A stretch of DNA of 64,000 bases from the NCBI RefSeq assembly GCF_007827815.1, contig NZ_VITH01000009.1, forward strand, positions 186,001 to 250,000. The letters are read 5' to 3'. The DNA is from Azospirillum brasilense. GTDB lineage: Bacteria; Pseudomonadota; Alphaproteobacteria; Azospirillales; Azospirillaceae. Below the pieces are notes generated by a model, which saw only the letters and a program-made list of their open reading frames with translations, was not told the origin of the DNA and did not search any database. Shown here piece after piece: positions 36,960 through 46,017 of the stretch. How positions within the stretch are numbered: the first letter of the stretch is position 1; the number at the start of each line of letters is the position of its first letter. The position numbers were made by a program, and so were the translations under genes.

Positions 36960-38474
36960 ATGCAGAATCTCGCCCGCTCGTCCAGCCTTCCCCCGCCGCC
37001 CTCCGCTCCGGCCCACTCTCCTACGGCCCCGTCCAGCCCGGCTTCCTCGACCCCGGCTCCGTTCTACGCTTCGCACCAGAAGATCTATCCGAAGGCGGCG
37101 CGCGGCCGGTTCCGCCGCATCAAGTCGGCGCTGATGGTGGGCCTGCTGGCGCTGTTCATGCTGCTGCCCTGGCTGCGCTGGGATCGCGGGGCCGGCCTGC
37201 CCAACCAGGCGATCCTGTTCGATCTCGACAGCCAGCGCTTCTACCTGTTCGCCCTCGAACTCTGGCCGCAGCACATCTACTACCTGACGGGCGCGATGAT
37301 CCTGGCGGCGGTCGGCCTGTTCCTGGCGACCGCACTCGCCGGCCGCGTCTGGTGCGGCTACACCTGCCCGCAGACGGTGTGGACGGACCTCTACGTCAAG
37401 GTGGAGGAATGGATCGAGGGCGACCGCGGTGCCCGCATCCGGCTGGACAAGGGCCCGCGCGACGCCGGCTGGCTGGCCAAGAAGACGGCCAAGCACGCGG
37501 TCTGGCTGCTGATCGCCCTGGCGACCGGGGCCTCGGCCCTCTTCTACTTCGTGGACGCGCCGGGCTACGTCACGGACCTGCTGCGCTTCCAGCCGGGGCC
37601 GGTGGCGACCGGCTGGATCCTGTTCATGACCGCCTGCACCTACGCCATGGCCGGCTTCATGCGCGAGCAGATGTGCGTCTATGTCTGCCCCTGGCCGCGC
37701 ATCCAGGCCGCCCTGCTCGACGACGAGAGCCTGACCGTCACCTATCAGGACTGGCGCGGCGACGGCCGGGCACCGCTGCGCAAGGAGCAGAGCTGGGCGG
37801 AGCGCTCCGCCGAAGGGTTGGGCGACTGCATTGACTGCAGGGCCTGCGTCCAGGTCTGCCCGACCGGCATCGACATCCGCGACGGCCTCCAGATGGACTG
37901 CATCAGCTGCGGCCTGTGCATCGACGCCTGCGACGACGTGATGGGCCGCATCGGGCGCCCCGGCGGGCTGATCCGCTACGACACCCAGTCCGCCCAGGAG
38001 GCCAAGGCGGTGGCCCGCAAGCCGGAGCCCTACCGGCTGGTCCGCCCGCGCACCATCATCTACTCGCTGGTGATGCTGGTGGTCGGCGGGATGATGACGC
38101 TGGGCGTGCTGCTGGAGCCGACGGTGGACGTCTCCGTCCTGCGCGACCGGGCGCCGCTCTACGTCACCCTGTCCGACGGCGCGATCCAGAACAGCTACAC
38201 GGTCAAGATCTCCAACATGACCCGCGCTCCGCAGAGCTACCGCCTGACCGTCTCCGGCCCCCGCGGCGCCACGGTGACGGCGGCCGGCGGTGCGGGGGCC
38301 GACGGCGCGGCGCCGGTGCTGGGCGCCGAGCCCGACACGGTGCAGACCCACCGCGTCCATGTCCGCGCCCCGGCGGGGGCCGCGGTGGCCGGCTCCATGC
38401 CGTTGACCCTCACCCTGACCCGCCTGTCGGACGGCACGGTCCATCACGCCGAGACGGTGTTCCTGGCTCCGTGA
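36960..38474 (+). CDS. ccoG: cytochrome oxidase accessory protein CcoG/FixG (copy 2)
   Basis: A 504-aa homologue of the protein at 25707, aligned over its length: 'SHQKIYPKAARGRFRRIKSA', 'GRVWCGYTCPQTVWTDLYV', 'EQMCVYVCPWPRIQ', 'CIDCRACVQVCP', 'CISCGLCIDAC' and the periplasmic tail. It has a Ser/Pro-rich N-terminal extension. One spacer position in the first 4Fe-4S motif is Arg, but all cysteines are kept. I start at MQNLARSS with AGAGG upstream; in-frame ATGs at 36909 and 36939 are alternatives. An FNR-like box lies upstream. It is convergent with the ion channel gene 6 nt away. Confidence 0.94.
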   Translation: MQNLARSSSLPPPPSAPAHSPTAPSSPASSTPAPFYASHQKIYPKAARGRFRRIKSALMVGLLALFMLLPWLRWDRGAGLPNQAILFDLDSQRFYLFALELWPQHIYYLTGAMILAAVGLFLATALAGRVWCGYTCPQTVWTDLYVKVEEWIEGDRGARIRLDKGPRDAGWLAKKTAKHAVWLLIALATGASALFYFVDAPGYVTDLLRFQPGPVATGWILFMTACTYAMAGFMREQMCVYVCPWPRIQAALLDDESLTVTYQDWRGDGRAPLRKEQSWAERSAEGLGDCIDCRACVQVCPTGIDIRDGLQMDCISCGLCIDACDDVMGRIGRPGGLIRYDTQSAQEAKAVARKPEPYRLVRPRTIIYSLVMLVVGGMMTLGVLLEPTVDVSVLRDRAPLYVTLSDGAIQNSYTVKISNMTRAPQSYRLTVSGPRGATVTAAGGAGADGAAPVLGAEPDTVQTHRVHVRAPAGAAVAGSMPLTLTLTRLSDGTVHHAETVFLAP

Positions 38475-38480
38475 CGCGGT

Positions 38481-39473
38481 TCAGAGGGGACCGTCGCGAT
38501 CGCGGTCGCGGCGGTCCCGAGGCGGCGCGTGGCCGATGATGGCGCTGAAGCCGAACAGCAGGAGCAGGACGCCCATCACGATCTCGATCCCGCAGATCAG
38601 CCGCACCGCCCCCGTCACCGGGTGGATGTCGCCGTAGCCGACCGTGGCGAAGGTGACCAGCGAAAAGTACAGCCCCTCCGGAAAGGTCAGGTCGCGGCGC
38701 ACGCCGTCGATGATGAAGTTCGGCTCCACCATGAAGCGGTCGAGGATGGTGTAGAAGGCGCCGAACATGATGATGCACAGGGAATAGAAAGTCAGGAAGG
38801 CGAAGGCCGGCAGCACCAGCCGGGCCGCCTGCTGGAAGAAGCCCTCGAACAACAGCCCGGCGTCGAGCAGGAAGACGGCGATGTCGCGGGCGACCAGGGC
38901 GACGACGACGCCGATGGCGGACATCGACAGCAGGAAGATCGCCGTCAGCGTCTCCGGCGGGACTTCCCGCCCCGGCAGCAGGAAGGTCAGCGCGCCGATT
39001 CCCCAGACCGGGGCCATCCACAGGAAGATGCGGTCGAAATGCCCGCCGTCGCGCAGGCGCCGCGACATCACGATGCTGCGGATCGTGTCGGCCCGCCACC
39101 ACGCGCCCCCCAGGAAGGCGATCAGCGGGATCGCGAAGGCGGCGGCCTGGATGTGCGACGGGATGCTGTGGAAGTTGCTTTCCAGGAAGAAGACGAAGAC
39201 GCAGGCGTAGACGCCGATGAAATTCGCCAGTGCCAGGCTGAAGAACTGGCTGCCCGGAAACAGATAGTGGAAGGCCCCGACGACGAGGCCGACCGACCCC
39301 AGCAGGGCGAAGGCCAGATCGCCCGACACCGAGCGGATGGACAGGGCGATCATCCCCTGCATCAGCGCGGTCAGCACCGCGCCGGTCAGCCAGGACCGGC
39401 GGGCGCGCGGCCGGGACGTATGGGCGGGGCCGGCGGCCTTGCTGGAGCGGCGGTCGGGGAGGATCTGGTCCAT
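38481..39473 (-). CDS. two-pore-domain type ion channel protein
   Basis: A 330-aa membrane protein with eight or so hydrophobic segments. The pore helix and selectivity filter are clear near the C-terminus: 'GLYFSLVTFATVGYGDIHPV', where TVGYGD is the K+ filter, followed by a last helix. The preceding membrane region is longer than in minimal two-helix channels. The C-terminus is a charged low-complexity tail (RDRRDRDRDGPL) whose coding DNA includes GGGACCG/CGGTCCC arms that may end transcription of the convergent ccoG. Potassium conductance is inferred from the filter. Confidence 0.85.
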   Translation of the reverse strand: MDQILPDRRSSKAAGPAHTSRPRARRSWLTGAVLTALMQGMIALSIRSVSGDLAFALLGSVGLVVGAFHYLFPGSQFFSLALANFIGVYACVFVFFLESNFHSIPSHIQAAAFAIPLIAFLGGAWWRADTIRSIVMSRRLRDGGHFDRIFLWMAPVWGIGALTFLLPGREVPPETLTAIFLLSMSAIGVVVALVARDIAVFLLDAGLLFEGFFQQAARLVLPAFAFLTFYSLCIIMFGAFYTILDRFMVEPNFIIDGVRRDLTFPEGLYFSLVTFATVGYGDIHPVTGAVRLICGIEIVMGVLLLLFGFSAIIGHAPPRDRRDRDRDGPL

Positions 39474-39578
39474 GCGCGAACCGGTTGTCGGTGGTGCCCA
39501 CCTTATAGCGCCACCGCCGGTCCCGATGGCAGGACTTTCAACCGCCCTCCCCCAACGGGCCTTGCTGTGCGGCGGGCC

Positions 39579-40181
39579 TTACCAGCCGCCGGTGGACAGC
39601 CAGCGCTCCACCATGTCCAGACGGTCCCAGCCCCAGAAGGGCTCGTCATCGACGATGACGAAGGGGGACCCGAAGACGCCGCGGTCCACCGCCGCGTCGT
39701 TCTCGGCGCGCAGACGATCCTTGACGGTCTGGTCCTGGAGGGCCGCGGTCACCGCCGCCCGGTCGTGGCCGAGCGTGCCGGCGATCTCCACCACCGTCTC
39801 GGCGGGGCCGATGTCGCGCCCCTCCCCCCAATGGGCATGGTAGAGGGTGCGGGCCAGCAGCTTCGCCTGCTCGGAATGCTCGTCGGTCAGCCAGTAGAAG
39901 GCGCGCGACGCCGCGACGCTGTTGGCGGGGGCCGAATCGGGGTAGGTGAAGGGCGCCTTGGTCAGCCGGGCGATCCGGCCCACGTCATGGACCAGATACT
40001 CGCCGCGCAACGGCTGCTGGAGGTTCGGCTTCATCCCCGTCACCTTGAAGATGGCGCCGAGCAGGATCGGGCGCCACGTGACGGTGCGGCCATGCGCCGC
40101 GGCCAGCTCCTCGATGCGGCGGCTGGCGAAATAGCCGTAGGGCGAGGCGAAGTCGAAGTAGAAATCGATGGGGTCGGCCAT
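39579..40181 (-). CDS. 2-hydroxychromene-2-carboxylate isomerase family (DsbA/GST-kappa fold)
   Basis: A 200-aa protein. 'IDFYFDFASPYGYFASRRIE' at the N-terminus places the catalytic Ser of the kappa-GST/HCCA isomerase group in SPY. 'RPILLGAIFKVTG', 'VFGSPFVIVDDEPFWGWDRL' (cis-Pro region) and 'MVERWLS' complete the family pattern. Members isomerise naphthalene-pathway intermediates with glutathione, but many are uncharacterised. No aromatic degradation genes are adjacent, so the substrate is unknown. A single gene flanked by short gaps. Confidence 0.88.
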   Translation of the reverse strand: MADPIDFYFDFASPYGYFASRRIEELAAAHGRTVTWRPILLGAIFKVTGMKPNLQQPLRGEYLVHDVGRIARLTKAPFTYPDSAPANSVAASRAFYWLTDEHSEQAKLLARTLYHAHWGEGRDIGPAETVVEIAGTLGHDRAAVTAALQDQTVKDRLRAENDAAVDRGVFGSPFVIVDDEPFWGWDRLDMVERWLSTGGW

Positions 40182-40311
40182 CCGCGCATCCTCCCGGTTC
40201 TGCTTTTCCGGAAAGGCTAGCGCGCGCCGAAGGTTCCGTCCAGCCGCCGACCGGCTGATCCCCGGCCGATCCCCAGATGACCCGCCGGGTGGTCAGACGG
40301 CCTTCGCCGCG

Positions 40312-41012
40312 TCAGACCGTCTTCACCTTGGCGTCGAAGACATAGCCGGCGCCGCGCTCGGTCTTGATGATGCGCGGTTCCTTCGGGTTCGCCTCGATCT
40401 TGCGGCGCAGCCGCAGGATCAGCACGTCGATGGAGCGGTCGAACACCTCCGCCCCGTCGGCGCGGGTCGGTCGCGGGTCAGCACGCGCTGCGGACGCTTC
40501 ACGAAGGCGGCGAGCAGGCCGAACTCGGCCTTGGTCAGCTCCACCTCGCGCCCGTCCTGGCTGCGCAGGCGCTGGGCGGTCAGGTCCAGTTCCCAGTTGG
40601 CGAACTGCACGACGGCGCGCAGGTCGTCGGGGCTGCGCGGCGGGCGCCCCTCGCCGGAGACGCGGCGCAGCACAGCCTTGATGCGGGCCAGAAGCTCGCG
40701 CGGGTTGAACGGCTTGGTCAGGTAGTCGTCGGCGCCCAGCTCCAGCCCGACGATGCGGTCCACGTCCTGGTCCTTCGACGACAGGATGATGACGGGGATG
40801 TGCGACTCGGTGCGGATCTGGCGGACCAGCCCCAGCCCGTCGCCGTCGGGAAGCCGGAGGTCGCAGACCACCAGATCGACGGGATCGCTCTCCAACGCCT
40901 TTTTCGCCGCGGCCGTGTCCGGTGCGGTGGTCACACGGTAGCCTTCCGAAGCCAGATAGGACTCCAGAAGTTCGCGCACCGGCTCGTCATCATCGACCGC
41001 GAGAATATGCAT
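40312..41012 (-). pseudogene. OmpR-family response regulator broken by a frameshift
   Basis: The receiver domain is intact ('AVDDDEPVRELLESYL', phospho-Asp in 'LVVCDLRLPDGDG', 'YLTKPFNPREL'). The winged helix begins normally up to 'KRPQRVLTRD' and then shifts frame, ending early at 40419. In another frame the missing end continues: 'ADGAEVFDRSIDVLILRLRR', then 'IIKTERGAGYVFDAKVKTV', stop at 40312-40314. At the break (about 40466-40474) the minus strand reads GACCGACC. A loss of about 13 nt (some QLLD-like residues) between GACC repeats would explain it. The recognition helix is lost, so DNA binding should fail unless this is a sequencing error. GGGAGGT precedes the ATG. Confidence 0.8.
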
Positions 41013-41242
41013 GGCCGTTACCTCCCGCTCTCTTCATAGCTCACCGCCGTAGGTGCACGCAATCGGTTACAAGCCCGTAACAGGCACTCGCCGCACGACC
41101 GATGGGTGAATCGGCTGAAACATCCTACCGTGCGGTCGAAACGAAAAAGCCGATTTCCTGAAATCACGCGGTCATCACAGGTTGGTTTATTCCTCTCAGC
41201 CGCGAGGCGGAAGGCAAAAGCCCGCACCAGAGGGGAACTAAG

Positions 41243-41428
41243 ATGCTCGTGCTCGACCAGTGCCTGGAACGGATGGCCCATCTCGACCGCGCCGACCGGC
41301 TGCTGAACGAGGTGCGCGTCTACAACAACCGCCTGCCGATCCGCGAAGCGCTGGCCCAGCACCGCGCGCTGCTGACCGAAGCCCGCCGCCACATCGAATC
41401 GGCGCGCACGCTGGTCGGCGAGCTGTGA
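41243..41428 (+). CDS. small helical hypothetical protein, 61 aa
   Basis: MLVLDQCLERMAHLDRADRL then a second amphipathic helix ending TLVGEL. AGAGGGG lies 8 nt before the ATG. It is probably an all-helical cytosolic protein; no family is recognised. The 230-nt gap upstream, shared with the divergent response regulator, is less GC-rich and must hold both promoters. Confidence 0.6.
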   Translation: MLVLDQCLERMAHLDRADRLLNEVRVYNNRLPIREALAQHRALLTEARRHIESARTLVGEL

Positions 41429-41456
41429 ACCGCCACGCGCCGGGGACAGGCGCCCC

Positions 41457-41870
41457 TCAGCAGCGCGCGGTGACCTCGATCTCGATCCGCGCCTGCGGGT
41501 CGGCCAGCGGGCAGACCATGGTCCTGCCGATGGGCGGCCGGTCGCCGAACGCCTCCGCCAGGATCGGCTGAACCCGCGGGAAATCGGCGGCGTCCGCCAG
41601 ATAGACCCGCATCCGCACCACATCCGGCAAATCCGCTTCCGACCGCCGCAGCGTCCGGCGGATGTTGCGCAGGGTCTGGCGCGCCTGCTCCTCCACATCG
41701 ACGGCCATCGTCCGGCGCTCCGCATCGAAGCCGGAGGTGCCCGACACGAACACCCACCGCCGGTCCGGAGCGCCCGCCCCGTCGGTCACCAGAGCCCGCG
41801 CGCGGACTTCCCACCGGCCATCGGGCACCCCGCCGGCCGGGCCGCCGGCTCCGCTCCCGCCACGATCCAT
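41457..41870 (-). CDS. RidA/YjgF-family protein
   Basis: A 137-aa protein of the RidA family, which removes reactive enamine/imine intermediates. 'WVFVSGTSGFDAERR', 'VEEQARQTLRNIRRTL', 'DVVRMRVYLADAADF' and the C-terminal 'ARIEIEVTARC' are diagnostic; 'TMVCPLADPQ' replaces the usual 'RSTVGVA.LP' stretch, and the catalytic Arg position is not certain. The N-terminal 20 residues are Gly/Pro-rich, an extension beyond typical RidA. Confidence 0.85.
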   Translation of the reverse strand: MDRGGSGAGGPAGGVPDGRWEVRARALVTDGAGAPDRRWVFVSGTSGFDAERRTMAVDVEEQARQTLRNIRRTLRRSEADLPDVVRMRVYLADAADFPRVQPILAEAFGDRPPIGRTMVCPLADPQARIEIEVTARC

Positions 41871-42113
41871 GGCGCTTCCATCCCTTGTCGTTGGCGTTCT
41901 TTATAATCAGCAAAACCGATTTGGCGCCTTTATGTCACAGGGCGCCGAATCCGCACAAAGCCTGACCGTCGGCGGTTCCGCGGCATGTCGGCGCGGTTTG
42001 CGCCTTTCCGCCCGCCCCAATCTTTCCCAAATCCAAGCGTAAGCCGGGCCAGGAAGCCGGGCTTAGTCCGTCAGGCCAAGAACGCCCAATCGTCCATAAC
42101 GGGAGAAACCCGC

Positions 42114-44237
42114 ATGTCCGGGATCACGAAAGCCGCCCTCTTCACCCTCGCCGTGCCGCTGCTGGCCGCCCCCGCCCTGGCGGCGGACCAGCCGCCGGGA
42201 GCGCTGGCGCTGAAGCGGGTGCTGCTGTCCACCGGCGGCGTCGGCTATTTCGAGCATGAGGCGCGCGTCTCCGGCGACGCCGCGCTGACCCTGGAGGTGC
42301 GCCGCGACCAGGTGGACGACGTCCTGAAGAGCATCGTGGTCTACGACGACCGCGGCGGAATCGGCACGGTGGACCTGCCGGGCCAGGAACCGCTGGAGAC
42401 CGCCTTCCGTGAACTGCCCTTCACGCCGCAGGATCTCGCCTCCCCCACCGCGCTCCTGAACGCCATGAAGGGGGCGGAGGTTCAGACCAGCGGTTCCCGC
42501 GCGGTGTCGGGCCGGCTGCTCTCGGTGACCGAGGAATACACCCAGCTTCCCAACGGCGGCGGCACCGTCACCCGCAACCGCGTCAGCCTGATGACCGCGG
42601 AGGGGCTGCGCCAGCTCGTCCTGGAGGAGACCGATTCCCTGCGCTTCGCCGACCCGCGGGTGCAGGCGCAGCTCGACTCGGCGCTGGCCGCCGTCGCCGG
42701 GGCCGCGGGCAAGGAGCGGCGGCGCCTGTCCATCCGCACCACCGCGCCGCAGACGGACGCGGGCGCGGAGCGCACCGTGCGCGTCGCCTATGTGGTCGCC
42801 GCCCCGCTGTGGAAGGCGACCTACCGCCTGACCCTGCCCGAATCGGCGCCCGGAGCGGCGAAGGGAAGCGAGGGCGGCACCGGCGATCTGCAGGGCTGGG
42901 CCGTGCTGGAGAATCTCAGCGGCGACGACTGGAAGGGGGTGGAGCTGTCGGTGGCGTCGGGCAACCCGGTGACCTTCCGGCAGGCGCTCTACTCCGCCTA
43001 TTTCGTGAACCGGCCGGAGGTGCCGGTGGAGGTGCTGGGCCGCGTCCTGCCGCCGCCCGACGAGGGGGCCGTGGCCGCCGACGTGATGGCAAAGGCGCAG
43101 GATTCGGCCATCCGCTCGCGCGCCGCCACCGAGTCCGGCGCCCCGACCGCCATGGCCGCCCCGCCCCCGCCCGCTCCGGTGATGAACGCGCCCTACGCCG
43201 GGGCGATGCCGCAGCGCGCGGCGGAGACCACCCCAGCCGAAAGCACGGAGGCGACGGCCCAGGTGCTGTTCCGCTACCCGCAGCCGGTGACCTTGGCCAA
43301 CGGCGGCACGATGATGATGCCGATCACCGCCCGCGCCATCCCGGCGGAGCGGCTGTCGCTCTACCAGCCCAACACCCAGCCGCGCCACCCGCTGGCCGCG
43401 CTGCGCCTCAGCAACGGCGATTCGGGCGAGACCGGCCTGCCGCCGGGCGTGCTGACGCTCTATGAGCGGATCGGCGGAGCCGCCGCCTATGTGGGCGACG
43501 CGCGGCTGGCCACCCTTCCGGCGGGCGAAAGCCGGATCCTCAGCTTCGCGGTGGATCAGGCGGTGACGGTGGACCGCTCCGAGCAGCCGAGCCGCACCCT
43601 GTCCCGCGCCACCCTGGCCGACGGGGTGCTGCAGCTGACCGTGACCGACCGCCAGACCACCACCTACCGGATCGCCGGCGCGGCGGGCGAGGACCGCACC
43701 GTCATCGTCGAGCACCCGCGGCGTTCCGGCTGGGAGCTGGTGCCGCCTTCGGGTGGGGCCACCGGCGGGGCCGCTCCCGACCTGACGGCCGATGCCTACC
43801 GCCTGCCGGTGGCGGTGCCCGCCGGCCAGACGGTGACCCTGGCGGTCGCTCTGGAGCGCCCGCGGATCGAGCGCTTCGGCATCTCGGAAATGTCGCCGGA
43901 GCAGGTGCGGGCCTACGCCTCCTCCACGGAGCTGCCGGCCGCGGCGCGCGAGGCCCTGGCAAAGGTCGCGACGCTGCGCGGCGCCGTCGCCGACAAGGAG
44001 CGCCGCGTCGGCGAGTTGGAGCGCGAACAGGCTGAGATCGGCAAGGAGCAGGAGCGACTGCGCCAGAACCTCGCCACGCTGCCGCGCGACAGCGACCTGT
44101 TCAAGCGGACCATCGCCAAGATGGGCGAGCAGGAAACCCGCCTGGACGGTCTGTCCCGCGAGCTGTCCACCGCCCGCAAGGAGGCCGACACCGCCCGCAA
44201 CACGCTGCGCGATCAGGTGCGCGGCATGACGTTCTGA
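42114..44237 (+). CDS. exported DUF4139 domain protein
   Basis: A 707-aa protein with a signal peptide (FTLAVPLLAAPALAA). It has the DUF4140/DUF4139 pattern: 'GGVGYFEHEA' near the mature N-terminus, 'YVVAAPLWKATYRLTLPESA', 'WAVLENLSGDDWKGVELSVA' and 'VASGNPVTFRQALYSAYFVN'. It has a Pro/Ala-rich linker near residue 345 and a C-terminal coiled-coil (about 630-700, 'GAVADKERRVGELEREQAEI'). Location is periplasm or outer membrane; function unknown. The ATG has GGGAG upstream. The 243-nt gap before it shows no further gene. Confidence 0.85.
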   Translation: MSGITKAALFTLAVPLLAAPALAADQPPGALALKRVLLSTGGVGYFEHEARVSGDAALTLEVRRDQVDDVLKSIVVYDDRGGIGTVDLPGQEPLETAFRELPFTPQDLASPTALLNAMKGAEVQTSGSRAVSGRLLSVTEEYTQLPNGGGTVTRNRVSLMTAEGLRQLVLEETDSLRFADPRVQAQLDSALAAVAGAAGKERRRLSIRTTAPQTDAGAERTVRVAYVVAAPLWKATYRLTLPESAPGAAKGSEGGTGDLQGWAVLENLSGDDWKGVELSVASGNPVTFRQALYSAYFVNRPEVPVEVLGRVLPPPDEGAVAADVMAKAQDSAIRSRAATESGAPTAMAAPPPPAPVMNAPYAGAMPQRAAETTPAESTEATAQVLFRYPQPVTLANGGTMMMPITARAIPAERLSLYQPNTQPRHPLAALRLSNGDSGETGLPPGVLTLYERIGGAAAYVGDARLATLPAGESRILSFAVDQAVTVDRSEQPSRTLSRATLADGVLQLTVTDRQTTTYRIAGAAGEDRTVIVEHPRRSGWELVPPSGGATGGAAPDLTADAYRLPVAVPAGQTVTLAVALERPRIERFGISEMSPEQVRAYASSTELPAAAREALAKVATLRGAVADKERRVGELEREQAEIGKEQERLRQNLATLPRDSDLFKRTIAKMGEQETRLDGLSRELSTARKEADTARNTLRDQVRGMTF

Positions 44238-44253
44238 CGGTGAGGAGGCGCCG

Positions 44254-44952
44254 TCACCAAGGCAGCGGAGACACGCCGAACAGCATCCGGTGCAGGTGCA
44301 GCAGACCGCCATAGACCAGCAGAGCCACCGCCGGGCGCCACCAGCCGATCTCCTTCAAGACGAGGCTTTGGCGCCCGGCCAGGATCGCCGCGAAGGGCAG
44401 GTTGGAGGTGCGCGCGGCGTAGCGGTCCCAATCGGCCCCCAACCGCCGCGCCAGCTTCGCGTCGATCAGGATGCTACCGCCCAGCGCCAGCAGGGCGAGC
44501 GTGCCGAACAGGATCAGCGAGGCCAGATCGCCGTTCGGCACCATATGGGCGACCGCCCACAGCCCGACTCCCCACAGGAACGGGTTGCGCGTCACCCGCA
44601 GGATGCCGCGGACCGGCTCGTGGTCGCCGGTCAGCAGCCTCTCCTGCCCGACCGAGGTCGGGTTCGGGGTGGAAAGGCCGGCGACGAGCAGGAACAGCGC
44701 CACCGGCACCAGCAGGATCGGCACCCAGGCCAGCCCGCCGGCGGGCGGCCACAGCGGCACATGGGGCGCCGCGTTGTAGGCCGCCACCAGCCACCAGAAG
44801 GCCAGCGCCGAGACCAGCGAATAGAGGCCGAGATAGGGCTTCTCGCCCAGCCGTCCGACCAGTGCGGCGCGCAGCGGCGTGCTGGAAATGCCGAAATGCG
44901 TCAGCAGCAGGAACAGCCCCGCGGCCGACAGATGGGCGATGGTCCCGGTCAT
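44254..44952 (-). CDS. NnrU-family membrane protein
   Basis: A 232-aa protein with six or so helices and the family features 'THFGISSTPLRAALVGRLGE', 'YLGLYSLVSALAF', 'VTRNPFLWGVGLWAVAHM' and 'WDRYAARTSNLPFAA'. NnrU-like proteins are related to isoprenylcysteine methyltransferase-fold membrane proteins and sometimes sit with denitrification genes. No nir or nor genes are here, so the role is open. It is convergent with the DUF4139 gene, 16 nt away. Confidence 0.88.
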   Translation of the reverse strand: MTGTIAHLSAAGLFLLLTHFGISSTPLRAALVGRLGEKPYLGLYSLVSALAFWWLVAAYNAAPHVPLWPPAGGLAWVPILLVPVALFLLVAGLSTPNPTSVGQERLLTGDHEPVRGILRVTRNPFLWGVGLWAVAHMVPNGDLASLILFGTLALLALGGSILIDAKLARRLGADWDRYAARTSNLPFAAILAGRQSLVLKEIGWWRPAVALLVYGGLLHLHRMLFGVSPLPW

Positions 44953-44998
44953 GAGCGGTCTCCCGGTCGCGTCCTACACCCCTCGTAAAGCGCCCTCG

Positions 44999-45472
44999 TC
45001 AGGCGCCCTTGTCCAGCGTCGTGCCGCTGCAATAGGCCCAATCGTCGCCGTGCAGGCCGAAGAACAGGGCCACCGGCTGCTTGCCGGAGCGGTCGATGAC
45101 CACGCGGAAGCGGTTGCCGGTGCAGGCACCCGCCGCCTGCTTCTGGTAAGGCAGCTTGACGCTCTTGGACTTCAGGCAGGAATCAGCGGCCTTGGGCGGG
45201 TTGGCCGACGCGTCGATGCGCTTGCCGTTCAGCACCATGTAATAGTTGGTAGCCTGCCCACCCTTCACCTCGGCTTTCACCTCGATCTTGCCGAATCGGG
45301 ACTTGTAGAGGCCGGCGTCGGTTTCGCCGTCCGGCGCGCCGGGAGCGATGGCGCGGAAGGACACGGCGCCGCAGGCCGGCGGCTCCTTCTTTTGGGCAAG
45401 GGCCGGCTGGGCAAGCGCAATGGTGGCGGCGCCCGCGATCAACGCGGCACCGAAAAGACGCGACAGCGGCAT
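44999..45472 (-). CDS. secreted hypothetical protein, 157 aa
   Basis: A signal peptide (GAATIALAQPALAQ) is followed by a mature part with four or so cysteines (PACGAV, DSCLKS, GACTGN, YCSGTT), consistent with periplasmic disulfides. No domain is recognised. It is encoded between nnrU and a thioesterase gene on the same strand with gaps of 46 and 37 nt; its ATG has AGGAGG just upstream. Confidence 0.7.
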   Translation of the reverse strand: MPLSRLFGAALIAGAATIALAQPALAQKKEPPACGAVSFRAIAPGAPDGETDAGLYKSRFGKIEVKAEVKGGQATNYYMVLNGKRIDASANPPKAADSCLKSKSVKLPYQKQAAGACTGNRFRVVIDRSGKQPVALFFGLHGDDWAYCSGTTLDKGA

Positions 45473-45509
45473 GCGAACCTCCTGGATCGGATGGAAGGGG
45501 ATGGGCGGG

Positions 45510-45953
45510 TCAGGCGGTGGCTTGGCAGAACAGGGTCTGCTGCATGATGGCGCAGTCCTTCTCCACCCCGCCGTCGAGCATCGAAATCTCGACGCTGGTG
45601 ACGGTCAGGGTGCGGCCCGGCTTCAACACGCGGGCGCGGGCGATCATCACCTCGCCCTTGGCCGGCGCCATCAGGTTGACCTTGAACTCCACCGCCAGGA
45701 CCTCGCTGCCCGCCGGCATCAGCGTGTAGCCGGCGTAGCCCCCGGCGTTGTCGGCCAGCGTGCTGACCATGCCCGCGTGGAAAAAGCCGTGCTGCTGCGT
45801 CAGGTCGGTGCGGAACGGCAGGCGCATCTCGCAGAAGCCGGGCTCCAGCCGCGTCAGCTCGATCCCCAGCGTCTTGCAGATCGGCTGGCGCTCGAAGCCG
45901 GCGCGGCAGCGCGCCTCCCAGTCCGGATCGCGCGGTTCGAAGGTCTTGGGCAC
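45510..45953 (-). CDS. PaaI-type hotdog thioesterase
   Basis: A 147-aa hotdog-fold protein. 'LTQQHGFFHAGMVSTLADNA' with 'GYAGYTL' is the PaaI-type active-site helix: Asp in 'TLADNA' is the usual catalytic residue. 'LAVEFKVNLMAPAKGEV' forms the next strand. It hydrolyses an acyl-CoA thioester; the substrate is not evident from neighbours. Confidence 0.88.
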   Translation of the reverse strand: MPKTFEPRDPDWEARCRAGFERQPICKTLGIELTRLEPGFCEMRLPFRTDLTQQHGFFHAGMVSTLADNAGGYAGYTLMPAGSEVLAVEFKVNLMAPAKGEVMIARARVLKPGRTLTVTSVEISMLDGGVEKDCAIMQQTLFCQATA

Positions 45954-46017
45954 GTCTCGGGTCCCTCTGATCGTGTTCGGGGGGTTGAAATCGGACGGCC
46001 CCTACCCTGCGCCAGCC

